Counted from the stretch's first letter, positions 23,405 to 33,832 are shown. The stretch: DNA of 39,109 nucleotides from Firmicutes bacterium UBA6226 (GCA_002441045.1 DJWQ01000025.1:1-39109); one strand, 5' to 3'. Notes: a model not told the origin generated them from the letters alone. Numbers and translations: made by a program.

Positions 23405-24376
23405 ATGTCATCCTATCAAGATATACTTGAAACCTATCGCATAACGCGTGAACAGCGTAAAGCTGAGAGAAAAGAAAGAAAAAAAGAACTCTACGCATTG
23501 ATACCGAGACTTGCTGAAATTGATCTGGAAATGAGTCAAATTGGCTCTCAAATTAGCCAATCCATTTTAAAGAATCCCGTTCATGCAGAGCAATTATTAA
23601 TAAAGCTCAAGCGTCAACTGGAATCTTTAAAGAGCGAAAAAGCAGTCCTACTGACTGATCACAACATTCCTGCAAACTATCTTGAAATTCAGTATGTTTG
23701 TAAAAAGTGTAAGGACACAGGATTCACTGAGGAAAACGTGCGATGCACCTGTTTTACGCAGAAATTAATTAACAAAGCATATGAAATGTCAGGTATCGAA
23801 CAACAACTAGAAAAGCAAAACTTTAATCACTTTAGACTTGATGTATTTTCAACAGAAATACTCCCAAAAGAGCAATTGACACAACGTGACAACATGAAAA
23901 AAAACCTCTCTGAAGCAGAAAATTTTGTCAAAGAGTTTCCAAGTGGACACAACATGCTCTTCTATGGCGCGAGCGGACTGGGCAAAACCTATCTGTGCAA
24001 CTGTATTGCTAAGGCATTGATAGACAAAGGCTATTCCGTCATCTATCAAACGCCATTTACCATTATCAACATCATCGAAAAAAAGACCTTTACTGAAAAG
24101 GATAATCCCTTGATTCAGCTTGCTTATTCACAACTGTTCGATGTGGATTTGTTAATCATCGATGACCTTGGAACAGAAACTGCAAATTCATTTACCATAA
24201 GTGAATTCTACAACATTATTAACACTAGAATTCTCAATGAAAAAAGTACAATTATTTCAACAAATATCAAACTTTCTGAAATATCGAGCTTTTATAATGA
24301 TCGTATTGATTCAAGAATTAAAGGACACTATGAACTGTTAAAATTCTTTGGTCCAGATATACGATGGGAACATTGA
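23405..24376 (+). CDS. dnaI: DnaI/DnaC-type helicase loader ATPase
   Basis: 323 aa. The N-terminal 100 residues are a charged coiled coil (REQRKAERKERKKELY), followed by a zinc-binding cluster around residues 99-118 (CKKCKDTGFTEENVRCTC, C-x2-C and C-x-C), as in Bacillus DnaI. The AAA+ domain has Walker A GASGLGKT, Walker B DLLIIDDLGTE, sensor-1 TIISTNIKLSEI and the Arg of RIDSRIKGHYELLKF. It loads the DnaB-type replicative helicase together with the DnaD protein encoded immediately upstream. The ribosome binding site (AGGGGG) lies within the end of dnaD, so translation is probably coupled. Terminator at 24434-24478. Confidence 0.92.
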   Translation: MSSYQDILETYRITREQRKAERKERKKELYALIPRLAEIDLEMSQIGSQISQSILKNPVHAEQLLIKLKRQLESLKSEKAVLLTDHNIPANYLEIQYVCKKCKDTGFTEENVRCTCFTQKLINKAYEMSGIEQQLEKQNFNHFRLDVFSTEILPKEQLTQRDNMKKNLSEAENFVKEFPSGHNMLFYGASGLGKTYLCNCIAKALIDKGYSVIYQTPFTIINIIEKKTFTEKDNPLIQLAYSQLFDVDLLIIDDLGTETANSFTISEFYNIINTRILNEKSTIISTNIKLSEISSFYNDRIDSRIKGHYELLKFFGPDIRWEH

Positions 24377-24433
24377 GTGAATGCTTATTGAAAATCATTG
24401 CTACTTACTTAAAGATCATTGCAGCCTAATAAA

Positions 24434-24485
24434 AAGGAGATGCCTTTAAACTATCAACATAGTTTTTAGCATCTCCTTATTTTAA
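24434..24485. terminator. Bidirectional terminator between dnaI and purA
   Basis: A perfect 10-bp outer stem AAGGAGATGC / GCATCTCCTT (24434-24478) and an inner 7-bp stem AAACTAT / ATAGTTT. The plus tail is ATTTTAATT; the minus tail is TTTTATTAGG. Confidence 0.85.
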
Positions 24486-24533
24486 TTGTCATTTCTAGAG
24501 CATTTATCAAATTCACTTATACGTCTGAACCAA

Positions 24534-25916
<1,383 letters not shown>

Positions 25917-25940
25917 AATACTCCGAATAATTTTAAAAAC

Positions 25941-27116
25941 TTAATAATTATTATTCGTATTTGAAGGGAATTTATCTTTTAAAAGCCTATCTATGGTAGG
26001 ATTAACACCCCAACTGCTTTTAAACGCAAGATAATCAGAAAAAGCAATTTCATTTGCCACACCACTACTAACAGCACGTATCAATATATTTTTAGGCGTA
26101 TGAACCATATCGATAAATTCAAGCATTTGTACCTCATACCCTACAGACTCAAGTGCGAGGGTTCTAAGTGTATCGGTAACAAGCGTTGTAAGTTTATCTT
26201 TCACAACACCGTGTTTTAATAGAGGCTGCATATCACGATTTGATAATTGCGAAAAAAGCTCATGCTGGCAACAAGGCACTGCAAAAATAACTTTTGCATT
26301 CCAGTTTACCGCTTTTGCTATTGCAGCATCCGTTGCAGTATCACAAGCATGTAAGGACACAACCATATCTACCTTTTCGTGGTATTGATAGTCTTTAATA
26401 TCGCCAATTTCGAAACTCAATCCTTCATAGTTCAAATCCTTAGCCACTTGGTTACAGAAGTCGATAACATCCTCTTTTAAATCAAGGCCAATGATTTTTA
26501 CATTCATTCCCTTAACCTTTACAAGATAATAATAGAGCGCAAACGTTAAATACGCTTTGCCGCAACCGAAATCAATAATCGTAGGTGTATCACCTAGTGT
26601 TTCGATTACATCAGAAACAAACTCCAGATACTTGTTAAGCTGTCTAAACTTATCGTATTTTTTCTTATACACCTTACCACTTTCATCCATAACGCCAAGG
26701 TGAATCATAAAATCACAGGGCGCATCTTCTGGAATTAAATAATTCTTTTTTCTATTATGCTCCACTGTGGTTAAAGCACGCGTCGGTACTGATGACATAA
26801 CGACGCCTTCTCTTTTTTTATTAAATAAAATTTGATAATCACAAATCGTCGTAAACAGTTGCCCTTGTTTAAAATAAGTCTCAAGCAATTCATATAGTTT
26901 ATTCCTTGCATCAAATGCACCTAAATTCTCGTGTAAAACTTTCTTATCAAAAACGAACTCAAACTGGTAGAGTAATTCATCTTTAATTTTTACTGGCTTA
27001 ACATTAACTTTATTAAAGGTCTTTTCTACACCTTTTGTGACATTACTTAACACAGCAAATATCAATGTATTTATATCAAATTCTTTTGTCCAAACATCGT
27101 ATGTGACTTTACCCAT
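25941..27116 (-). CDS. Class I SAM-dependent methyltransferase (Methyltransf_32 type)
   Basis: 391 aa. The N-terminal 150 residues are a family-specific region with no clear motif. The methyltransferase core starts near residue 165: motif I IIDFGCGKAYLTFALYYYL, motif II IIGLDLKEDVIDFC, an acidic GDIKDYQ, motif IV VVSLHACDTATDAAI and the AVPCCQHELFSQL segment. The HACDTATD and PCCQ-H sequences are those of PF13679, found in eukaryotic METTL25/RRNAD1 and many bacterial proteins of unknown target; an RNA substrate is possible but unproven. Cytoplasmic. The ribosome binding site is weak (TAGG). It ends 124 bp upstream of the purA start, and purA has its own promoter. Confidence 0.85.
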   Translation of the reverse strand: MGKVTYDVWTKEFDINTLIFAVLSNVTKGVEKTFNKVNVKPVKIKDELLYQFEFVFDKKVLHENLGAFDARNKLYELLETYFKQGQLFTTICDYQILFNKKREGVVMSSVPTRALTTVEHNRKKNYLIPEDAPCDFMIHLGVMDESGKVYKKKYDKFRQLNKYLEFVSDVIETLGDTPTIIDFGCGKAYLTFALYYYLVKVKGMNVKIIGLDLKEDVIDFCNQVAKDLNYEGLSFEIGDIKDYQYHEKVDMVVSLHACDTATDAAIAKAVNWNAKVIFAVPCCQHELFSQLSNRDMQPLLKHGVVKDKLTTLVTDTLRTLALESVGYEVQMLEFIDMVHTPKNILIRAVSSGVANEIAFSDYLAFKSSWGVNPTIDRLLKDKFPSNTNNNY

Positions 27117-27187
27117 CTTTAACCTACTTTCAAATTTCTTAAAACGGCAGTATTATTTTATAGTTAATCATTAATTTAATCAAGCAA

Positions 27188-27217
27188 TTGATTTGATTTG
27201 GGAACAGCATGTATAAT
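27188..27217 (+). promoter_or_regulatory. SigA-type promoter of the phospholipase C-like/pepV operon
   Basis: TTGATT (27188-27193), 18-bp spacer, TATAAT (27212-27217), about 35 bp before the start codon. Confidence 0.65.
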
Positions 27218-27252
27218 AGGGTTAGGTCTTAACTTTGAAACGAGGTGATTAA

Positions 27253-28098
27253 ATGCCTGATTTTTGGAGCCATCACTTAGCTGCTGATGCCGCACTTAAA
27301 ACCATTCGAGATAAAGGTCCAGTTTGGGATGATATATATGACAATTTGTATTATCTTGGCGCGCAAGGACCCGATTTCTTTTACTACATCAACAAACTAC
27401 ATTTCTTAACAAAAACCAGTTTTAAGGACGTCGGTAATCTCATTCACGATAAAAGAAGAAACACCCTATTTGAAAATATTCTTAATCTATACATCAAGAC
27501 ACAAGCTCCAGAAGTGATGAGCTATCTTGCAGGCTTTATCACACATTATCTTCTCGATGTAACCTGTCATCCTCTGATCTGCCAGTTAGGCCCAGAAGAG
27601 GATACGCATAAACGCGTTGAAATGGATTTTGATGCACTCATTCTGGCAAAATATTGGAAACTCAATCCAAAACTACTAAAACCAAATCACTTCAGATGCT
27701 CAGATGCACAACTAGAGATTGGATTTACACCTATATGGGAAAAGCTACTTTGGTCAACGTATGCCGTCAAAGTACCCGTTGATGCTATGAAATCAGGCCA
27801 TTATGAGATGCTACGCATCGAATCATTACTCGTAAGCGGTTTTATAGATCGTCTTCCTTTTAAAAACCAAATTAGCAAATGGATTCATTACGATCTATCA
27901 ACGCTGACACTTCCAGACGTCTCAGATCCAAATCTTTCAATAGAAAGACAATACGACACATTTGAAAGTGCCTACAGCTCTGGTATTGATTTAATCACTC
28001 AAGCACTATTCGACCTTGAGAAACTCCGAAAAGAAGAAATGAGCGTTCCAACATTTATGGCAAATTATATAAAATATGATTTTTTAGGGGAGGCATAA
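27253..28098 (+). CDS. Zinc-dependent phospholipase C-like protein
   Basis: 281 aa. Family features (Zn_dep_PLPC, PF00882): DFWSHHLAADAAL with the early His pair, LGAQGPDFFYYI (family pattern G-A-x-G-P-D), LIHDKRRNTLFENIL, and YLAGFITHYLLDVTCHPLI, whose spaced His, Asp and His would bind zinc. No signal peptide, so unlike secreted clostridial alpha-toxin it is probably intracellular, and no C-terminal C2/PLAT domain is present. The substrate is unknown. The start has a GAGGTG ribosome binding site. It is separated from the pepV start by a single base, so the two are co-transcribed. Confidence 0.85.
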   Translation: MPDFWSHHLAADAALKTIRDKGPVWDDIYDNLYYLGAQGPDFFYYINKLHFLTKTSFKDVGNLIHDKRRNTLFENILNLYIKTQAPEVMSYLAGFITHYLLDVTCHPLICQLGPEEDTHKRVEMDFDALILAKYWKLNPKLLKPNHFRCSDAQLEIGFTPIWEKLLWSTYAVKVPVDAMKSGHYEMLRIESLLVSGFIDRLPFKNQISKWIHYDLSTLTLPDVSDPNLSIERQYDTFESAYSSGIDLITQALFDLEKLRKEEMSVPTFMANYIKYDFLGEA

Positions 28099-28099
28099 C

Positions 28100-29485
28100 A
28101 TGTATTTTGACAAACTAGAAGCATCCAAAAATGAGATGGTATCCGCGCTTCAAGAGCTCATCCAAATCAAAAGCGTCAAGGAAGAACCAAATGGTGATAG
28201 TCCGTTTGGACTTGGCATTCAAAACGCACTTGACCATATCCTCAAACTCGGAGATGCGATGGGTTTCAAAACAAAGAATGTAGATAACTATGCTGGTTTT
28301 ATCGAGTTCGGTGAAGGGAAAGAATTACTTGGTATCTTATGTCACCTTGACGTTGTCCCGGAAGGCGAGGACTGGACACATGCCCCATTTGGCGCAGAAA
28401 TCGTAGATGGTAAAATGTATGGCCGTGGTACACTCGATAACAAAGGACCCGCAATTGCATCCTTATATGCTATGAAAGCGCTCAAGGATTCCGGCTTTAT
28501 ACCGAATAAAAGAATTAGACTGATTTTAGGAACGAATGAGGAAAGCGGAAGTGCTTGTATGGCCTATTATCTCAAACATGAGGAAAAGCCAACGGTTGCA
28601 TTTAGTCCTGATGCTGATTTCCCAGTGATTCATGGCGAGATGGGCATCGTGGTTTTTGCACTAGAACGAGATTTCATAGACGCAGATCCTGATGGTGGCA
28701 TTGAAATTCTATCATTAAAGGGTGGCAATGCACCGAATATGGTTCCCGATTACGCAGAAGCAAAATTACTAGAAACAAAACCTATTGAAGATATCGTAAA
28801 AGCATATAATCAAACGCGAGGCGCTAATATAGAGTATGTTAAGGAGGGTGAATTCACTTATCTTAAATCTCACGGTGTATCTGCGCATGGATCAACACCT
28901 GAAAAAGGTGTCAACGCTATTTCTCAATTAATCTGCTTACTCGATCTAATAGATATTCAAATAGGGGATCAATCTAATTTCATCCGATTTATAGCGAGTC
29001 ATATCGGTATGGAAACCGATGGCAAGTCCATGGGTGTGGGTTTTGATGATGCCTATAATCATCTCGTATTGAATCTTGGAATGATTGATCTAGACCAAAA
29101 CCACGGAAAAGCTGTCATTAATATCCGTTACCCGATTACCATGAAAGAACTGAAAATTAAAACATCATTGGACAGTACGGTGAGAGGATCAGGAATAGAC
29201 ATGACTGGTTTTAGGGGCTCAGATCCATTATTTTTCCCTCCTTCACATCCACTAGTAAAGACATTGATGGATGTTTATAGAGAAAAAACAGGGGATATGG
29301 AAGCAAAACCAATTACCATAGGTGGCGGTACGTATGCACGCACGATCCCTAATGCAGTTGCATTTGGGGCACTATTTCCAGGTGCTGAAGATACGATGCA
29401 CCAAAGAGATGAAGCTATCGTTTTAGATGACCTTTATAAAATGAGCGACATATTTGCGCTTGCGATTCAACGACTAGCCGAATAA
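28100..29485 (+). CDS. pepV: PepV-type dipeptidase (M20 family)
   Basis: 461 aa, the usual PepV length. It is a zinc dipeptidase of the cytoplasm that cleaves peptides after transport. Motifs: IQIKSVKEEPN near the start, GILCHLDVVPEGEDW (first metal His), YGRGTLDNKGP (bridging Asp), GTNEESGSACM (catalytic Glu and metal Glu), SPDADFPVIHGE, the lid domain with SHGVSAHGSTPEKG, and TIGGGTYAR then FPGAEDTMHQRDE at the end. The ribosome binding site (GGGGAGG) lies over the end of the preceding gene. Strong terminator at 29518-29560. Confidence 0.94.
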   Translation: MYFDKLEASKNEMVSALQELIQIKSVKEEPNGDSPFGLGIQNALDHILKLGDAMGFKTKNVDNYAGFIEFGEGKELLGILCHLDVVPEGEDWTHAPFGAEIVDGKMYGRGTLDNKGPAIASLYAMKALKDSGFIPNKRIRLILGTNEESGSACMAYYLKHEEKPTVAFSPDADFPVIHGEMGIVVFALERDFIDADPDGGIEILSLKGGNAPNMVPDYAEAKLLETKPIEDIVKAYNQTRGANIEYVKEGEFTYLKSHGVSAHGSTPEKGVNAISQLICLLDLIDIQIGDQSNFIRFIASHIGMETDGKSMGVGFDDAYNHLVLNLGMIDLDQNHGKAVINIRYPITMKELKIKTSLDSTVRGSGIDMTGFRGSDPLFFPPSHPLVKTLMDVYREKTGDMEAKPITIGGGTYARTIPNAVAFGALFPGAEDTMHQRDEAIVLDDLYKMSDIFALAIQRLAE

Positions 29486-29517
29486 CACGTCTAACTAAAG
29501 TCTAAAGTTACAAACAA

Positions 29518-29572
29518 AAGGCGTTTTTCAAGCCATATTATCTAGCAAGAAAAACGCCTTCATTATTTCATT
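29518..29572. terminator. Bidirectional terminator between pepV and galU
   Basis: A perfect 12-bp stem AAGGCGTTTTTC / GAAAAACGCCTT (29518-29560) with a 19-nt loop. The plus tail is CATTATTTCATTT; the minus tail is TTGTTTGT. Confidence 0.85.
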
Positions 29573-29649
29573 TGAAAAGATACCTAACAAATGTCACAAA
29601 AATACCATTCTTAACGACACCTTATCGAATGTCCAATACTTAAAGCATA

Positions 29650-30510
29650 CTAAAAAAGATCCTTCAAATATGCCTTAAAATCATCCGATAGCTCTTCGTT
29701 TCTAAGCGCATATTCAACCGTTGCGATTAGATAGCCCAGCTTATCACCAGTATCATAACGTTTGCCTTCAAATTCGTAAGCATAAATTTCCTTTTGCTCA
29801 TTTAGCATTTTAAGTGCATCGGTTAATTGTATTTCATTCCCTTTACCTGGTTGGGTTTGCTCAATCATATCAAAAATATCAGGCGTTAGAATATATCTAC
29901 CCATAATCGCAATATTTGATGGTGCTTCTTCGATAGATGGCTTTTCCACCAAATCCTTCACTTCAAATAGTCGCTCCCCAACTTTAATGCCGTCAACGAT
30001 ACCATATTTATTGACTTGGCTCTCATCCACTGATTGCACACCGATGATGGTACTCTCATACTGATCATACATCTCAGCCAATTGCTTGATACAAGGTGTT
30101 GATGAGTAGACCAAATCATCTCCTAATAAGAGTGCAAACGGTTCATCACCAACAAATGTTTTAGCACAAAGAACCGCATGCCCCAATCCTCTAGCATCCT
30201 TCTGTCTTACATAGTGTATGTTTGCCATATTTGAAATGCGTTCTGTTAAATCATATAATTCTTCCTTGCCATTTTCCTTTAAGAAAAGTTCCAGTTCTGG
30301 AGATCGGTCAAAGTAATTTGCAATTTCTTCTTTGTTACGTCCGATGATAATTAAAATGTCTTCAATACCTGCTTCAATTAGCTCCTCTACATTGTAGTGG
30401 ATTGCAGGACGATCAACAATGGTTAACATTTCTTTTGGTGTTGATTTTGTCGCCGGTAAAAACCTCGTTCCGAATCCAGCTGCCGGTATGACGGCCTTTT
30501 TTACTTTCAT
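29650..30510 (-). CDS. galU: UTP-glucose-1-phosphate uridylyltransferase
   Basis: 286 aa. It makes UDP-glucose from UTP and glucose-1-phosphate for cell-envelope glycans. Motifs: AVIPAAGFGTRFLPATKSTP with the Arg and Lys of the nucleotidyltransferase loop, KEMLTIVDRPAIHYNVEE, LLGDDLVYS with the metal Asp, LVEKPS, MGRYILTPDIF and KGNEIQLTDAL. ATG 30510 has GGGAGG at 7 bp. The ATG overlaps the stop of the upstream helicase gene (ATGA), which implies translational coupling to that SOS-type gene; no separate promoter was seen. Cytoplasmic. Confidence 0.96.
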   Translation of the reverse strand: MKVKKAVIPAAGFGTRFLPATKSTPKEMLTIVDRPAIHYNVEELIEAGIEDILIIIGRNKEEIANYFDRSPELELFLKENGKEELYDLTERISNMANIHYVRQKDARGLGHAVLCAKTFVGDEPFALLLGDDLVYSSTPCIKQLAEMYDQYESTIIGVQSVDESQVNKYGIVDGIKVGERLFEVKDLVEKPSIEEAPSNIAIMGRYILTPDIFDMIEQTQPGKGNEIQLTDALKMLNEQKEIYAYEFEGKRYDTGDKLGYLIATVEYALRNEELSDDFKAYLKDLF

Positions 30511-32894
30511 CTGTGTTCCTCCCAAAAATCGTCAAGTTGTCGCTTAAGAGTGTCAAGACTGGTTGTTTCTTTACCCCATCTTGGCGGTAAAATTCTTTGA
30601 TAAGTGAGCGATTGAAATCTTTGATCGATTAAAATGATCACGCCGGTATCCGTTTCCCCTCTAATGACCCGTCCGGCACTTTGCATGACTTTCCCTATCC
30701 CCGGAAACTGATAAGCAAATTCATAGCCAGCATCCATTTCATAATCAAAAAAATTCTTGATTAAGTCATTCTCAAAGCTAATCATTGGTAAACCGACACC
30801 CACGACGATTACGCCGATCAGTCGATCTCCTTTTAAGTCGATCCCCTCCGCAAAATGGCCACCTAAGACAGCAAATCCGATTAACGATTTATCACTCAGC
30901 GTTATGGCATCCGCATCAAAGGTTTGGAGAAAATCCTCTTTATCTGATTCAGACAAATCTCTGCTCTGTATAATTATATCATACTTATCCTTATATAGAC
31001 TTTCAAATAACTCGGTCACCTGCCTCAAATAGGCATATGAAGGAAAAAACACTAAGTAATTGCCCTTTTTAGCGGTTGCCATCGTATCTATATATTGGCA
31101 CAAGCTCATAACAGAAGCTTCTCTATCTTTGTACTTGACGGAAACATCCGTTGCATATAATAGCTTTCGTTTTTCTGTATCAAATGGCGATGGTAAAGAA
31201 AGTGCATCGGGCTCTAAATCACCTGTAAGTAGAGTTGAATAATAAACTAGCGGTGTTAATGTTGCAGAGAAAAATACCGTTGCAACCGAGTTATCTATAA
31301 ACCGCTTTAGTTGAGAGGCGGGATTGATGTTAAAAAGCTTATACTTTGTTGTACTCTTATCCCCATCGGTTATATAGAACAAATATCCAGAATCATACAG
31401 TTCACTGATTCTCATATAGCTGATTATTTCAAAATAAAGATCCAGCACATCTTGATAAAAGGGTGCAAGGTGATTTTCGGAAAGCCACTTCTCAATTGTG
31501 CCAGAACGCCTTTTTAACTGCTCATAAATATCTTGTTTTTCATCTGCACTGATATAGAGTCCTCTATCATCACAAGATTTTCTGACCTCTAATAACGCTT
31601 TATTAATTCCCTCTATCGCTTTCGATAAGCCTTTGTCCACTTGACCTAACTGTTTTTTTACACTTAAAAACTTTTCCTTGTGTAACTCAGCTGAATACAT
31701 CGTTCTAGCTCGGTCCACAAGATTGTGTGCTTCATCGACTAGAAAAACATACTTTTCTGTCGGATACTCAAAAAAACGTCTCAAATAAACTCTTGGATCA
31801 AACGCGTAGTTATAGTCACAAATGATTAAATCTGAAAATAAGGCAGCATCTAACGAAAACTCATATGGGCAGACTTTATGCTTCTCGGCATAATGAATGA
31901 CGGTATCCTTATCAAAAGTTCTCTCATTGCTAACAATATCCCAAAGTGCATCTAAGCTTCTGTCAAAATAACCATCTGCGTAGGGGCATTTTTCAGGATA
32001 ACAGGTTACCTCTTCATTTAAACAAATCTTATCTTTAGCCGTTAAAGTCAACGACTTAAGTTTTAATGTTTGATCTGAGTCCTCGTAAAGTTTGTTTACC
32101 GCTTCTTCAGCGACAACCTTGGTAATCGTCTTTGCAGATAGATAAAATATCCGGTCGACAAGACCCTGAGACATCGCCTTTAAGCTTGGAAATAGGGTTG
32201 ACATCGTCTTGCCAATTCCAGTGGGTGCCTCAGCAAATAATGTGCCGCCATTTCTAATTTTATTATAGATAGAAACTGCTAATTTTCTCTGACCTGGGCG
32301 ATAGTTTGCAAATGGAAATGCAATGCTTTCCAAACTCATATTGCGTTCGATCCGCCATCTATTCTTTAAGAACAGCCATTTTTTATATAAATCTACTGTT
32401 GTCATAAAAAAAGTTTCCAATTCATCAACAGTATAAACTTTTCGAAGACGTTTTACCTCATTACTCTCGAAATTGGCGTAGGTCAATTGGATGGTCATTT
32501 GATCTAGATTATTATCTCTTCCATAAATTGCACCATAGATCTTAGCTTGTGCCCAATGTACAGGAAAGGTGTCTACCTCAATCGACTCTAAAAAAACCGA
32601 CGTGCCCTTTATTTCATCAATCGTTGTTTCACCTTCTATTTCAATAATTCCATCTGCTCTTCCAGATACGAGCAAAACTGCTTGAATCCCTTCATCCCAA
32701 ACTTCTATTTGCTTAGAGAGAGTCACTTCAGATCGATAGGCAATGCCTTGGGATTTCTGAATTTTTTGATGCAGTTTAATGCCATCTTGTAATTTGGACT
32801 TCCCTTGAAATCTAAGATCTAATGAGCCTGAGCGATAGACAAACTCTACAAGTTCACGCACTGAAATTTGAAAAGCAGTACTGGAATCTGACAT
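30507..32894 (-). CDS. DinG/XPD-type helicase with N-terminal RecB/Cas4-like nuclease domain
   Basis: 795 aa. Residues 1-190 carry a PD-(D/E)XK nuclease with all RecB/Cas4-type positions: His42, Asp81 (GRADGI), Glu94-x-Lys96 (DEIKGT) and Gln116-x3-Tyr120. The helicase starts near 195: FANYRPGQRKLA, Walker A APTGIGKT, four Cys of an Fe-S domain (CLNEEVTC, EKCPY, KVCPYEF), DEAH box LVDEAHNL, then C-terminal motifs FFSATLTP, GVGLPM and QSAGRVIRGETD. XPD/DinG proteins unwind DNA 5' to 3'; the attached nuclease suggests unwinding plus cutting in repair. ATG 32894 has AGGAG at 6-7 bp. A LexA box lies 25 bp upstream, so SOS control is likely. The stop overlaps galU. Confidence 0.92.
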   Translation of the reverse strand: MSDSSTAFQISVRELVEFVYRSGSLDLRFQGKSKLQDGIKLHQKIQKSQGIAYRSEVTLSKQIEVWDEGIQAVLLVSGRADGIIEIEGETTIDEIKGTSVFLESIEVDTFPVHWAQAKIYGAIYGRDNNLDQMTIQLTYANFESNEVKRLRKVYTVDELETFFMTTVDLYKKWLFLKNRWRIERNMSLESIAFPFANYRPGQRKLAVSIYNKIRNGGTLFAEAPTGIGKTMSTLFPSLKAMSQGLVDRIFYLSAKTITKVVAEEAVNKLYEDSDQTLKLKSLTLTAKDKICLNEEVTCYPEKCPYADGYFDRSLDALWDIVSNERTFDKDTVIHYAEKHKVCPYEFSLDAALFSDLIICDYNYAFDPRVYLRRFFEYPTEKYVFLVDEAHNLVDRARTMYSAELHKEKFLSVKKQLGQVDKGLSKAIEGINKALLEVRKSCDDRGLYISADEKQDIYEQLKRRSGTIEKWLSENHLAPFYQDVLDLYFEIISYMRISELYDSGYLFYITDGDKSTTKYKLFNINPASQLKRFIDNSVATVFFSATLTPLVYYSTLLTGDLEPDALSLPSPFDTEKRKLLYATDVSVKYKDREASVMSLCQYIDTMATAKKGNYLVFFPSYAYLRQVTELFESLYKDKYDIIIQSRDLSESDKEDFLQTFDADAITLSDKSLIGFAVLGGHFAEGIDLKGDRLIGVIVVGVGLPMISFENDLIKNFFDYEMDAGYEFAYQFPGIGKVMQSAGRVIRGETDTGVIILIDQRFQSLTYQRILPPRWGKETTSLDTLKRQLDDFWEEHR

Positions 32895-32918
32895 GTTATC
32901 TCCTAATTTGACTACAAT

Positions 32919-32932
32919 TGAACGTATGTTCG
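32919..32932. promoter_or_regulatory. LexA (SOS) box upstream of the nuclease-helicase gene
   Basis: On the minus strand CGAACATACGTTCA: a perfect GAAC-N4-GTTC core, two mismatches from the Bacillus-type consensus CGAACATATGTTCG. It is 25 bp before the start codon, where it would cover the promoter/transcription start (possible -35 TTGTTA around 32950). Confidence 0.75.
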
Positions 32933-32945
32933 ACCTCTTTATTTT

Positions 32946-32983
32946 AACAAAAAAACAGAAAAAGAGCCAGTTAAAGCTCTTTT
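32946..32983 (-). terminator. Rho-independent terminator after the lytic transglycosylase gene
   Basis: An 8-bp stem AAAAGAGC / GCTCTTTT (32960-32983, 8-nt loop), followed on the minus strand by a T-rich tail (CTGTTTTTTTG). Confidence 0.8.
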
Positions 32984-33017
32984 AACTCAATTTCTATGTT
33001 TGGTTGTATTGCTAATG

Positions 33018-33767
33018 TTATTGATTGAGTGCGACATAAAGTGTTTCATTACTCAATACTTTTCTGGAATAAGAAGTACTGTAAGTTTTATATGCAGAAT
33101 AATACTTTGATAAGTTCCCAGCGCCTCTGTTGTATACAGATAAAATCCTTTCATAGTCTGCGCCATAATCGTTCATCAGTACATCCAAGAATTTTATTCC
33201 AAGTGCAAGATTATACTCTGGTTCAAAAATGCGATTTGGGTCATAAGAAAGTCCAAGCTCTTCACCGTATGTTGTCGCAAGATATTTTTCTGTTACTGGT
33301 ATAATTTGCATGTAACCTCTATCTTGAGACATGCCGACCAAATCTTTTTCAAAATTACTTTCTACATCTATTATCGAAAGTACCAATGAATAAGGTATGC
33401 CATAAATATCAGCGTATTTAACTAATGCGACTGCACTTTCATAATCAAGTGGTGTTGCATCTGAAATTTCTTGTGCTTTTTCTAATTGTGTTAGATCCAT
33501 CGAATCAAAATCGACAAATTTTGACAGCTCTTTGTACTCCTCTACCAAGGGCTGTTGACGCTCAATCGTTTCATTAGCTTTTTCAAGTTCAGTTGATAGA
33601 CTGTCTATCGTTTCTTCTTGTGTATTTATCTTTTGTGTTAATTCCAAATTTGCAGTTTCATAACTTTCAAGTTTTTTATTCGTCTGAACTTGGTTTGTAA
33701 CAAAGATCCCAACAACCAATAAAAGGATCGTCATCGTACCCAAAATAACGAATGATTTCTTTTTCAT
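33018..33767 (-). CDS. Membrane-anchored lytic transglycosylase (SLT domain)
   Basis: 249 aa. A signal anchor (residues about 5-24, FVILGTMTILLLVVGIFV) precedes a coiled coil (about 28-85, ANLELTQKINTQEETIDSL) and an SLT domain (about 105-245). The catalytic Glu136 lies in SIIDVESNFEKDLVG; GYMQIIPVT and SVYNRGAGN are the usual next motifs (family Y-N-A/R-G-x-G-N). It should cut glycan strands at the outer face of the membrane. ATG 33767 has AAAGG 9 bp upstream; an earlier in-frame codon falls in a leader hairpin. Near-perfect promoter at 33833-33861. A relaxed WalR-like site (TGTAAC-N6-TGTTAA, 33871-33888) lies above it, but its spacing is wrong. Confidence 0.9.
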   Translation of the reverse strand: MKKKSFVILGTMTILLLVVGIFVTNQVQTNKKLESYETANLELTQKINTQEETIDSLSTELEKANETIERQQPLVEEYKELSKFVDFDSMDLTQLEKAQEISDATPLDYESAVALVKYADIYGIPYSLVLSIIDVESNFEKDLVGMSQDRGYMQIIPVTEKYLATTYGEELGLSYDPNRIFEPEYNLALGIKFLDVLMNDYGADYERILSVYNRGAGNLSKYYSAYKTYSTSYSRKVLSNETLYVALNQ

Positions 33768-33792
33768 GATCTCAACCTTTCTAAAATAATAT

Positions 33793-33816
33793 GAACATAG
33801 CAAATGCGCTATGTTC
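33793..33816 (-). repeat. Leader hairpin of the lytic transglycosylase mRNA
   Basis: A perfect 8-bp stem GAACATAG / CTATGTTC with an 8-nt loop, between the predicted transcription start (about 33826) and the ribosome binding site. The following minus-strand sequence ATATTATTTT is U-rich, so weak attenuation or mRNA stabilisation is possible. Confidence 0.5.
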
Positions 33817-33832
33817 CATCATGACTTTTCAA

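Noticed and set aside
25918..25932. Possible PurR box (CCGAAT followed by AAT) upstream of purA
   Set aside because: Only about 10 of 13 positions fit the PurBox consensus and no second box was found; too weak to call.
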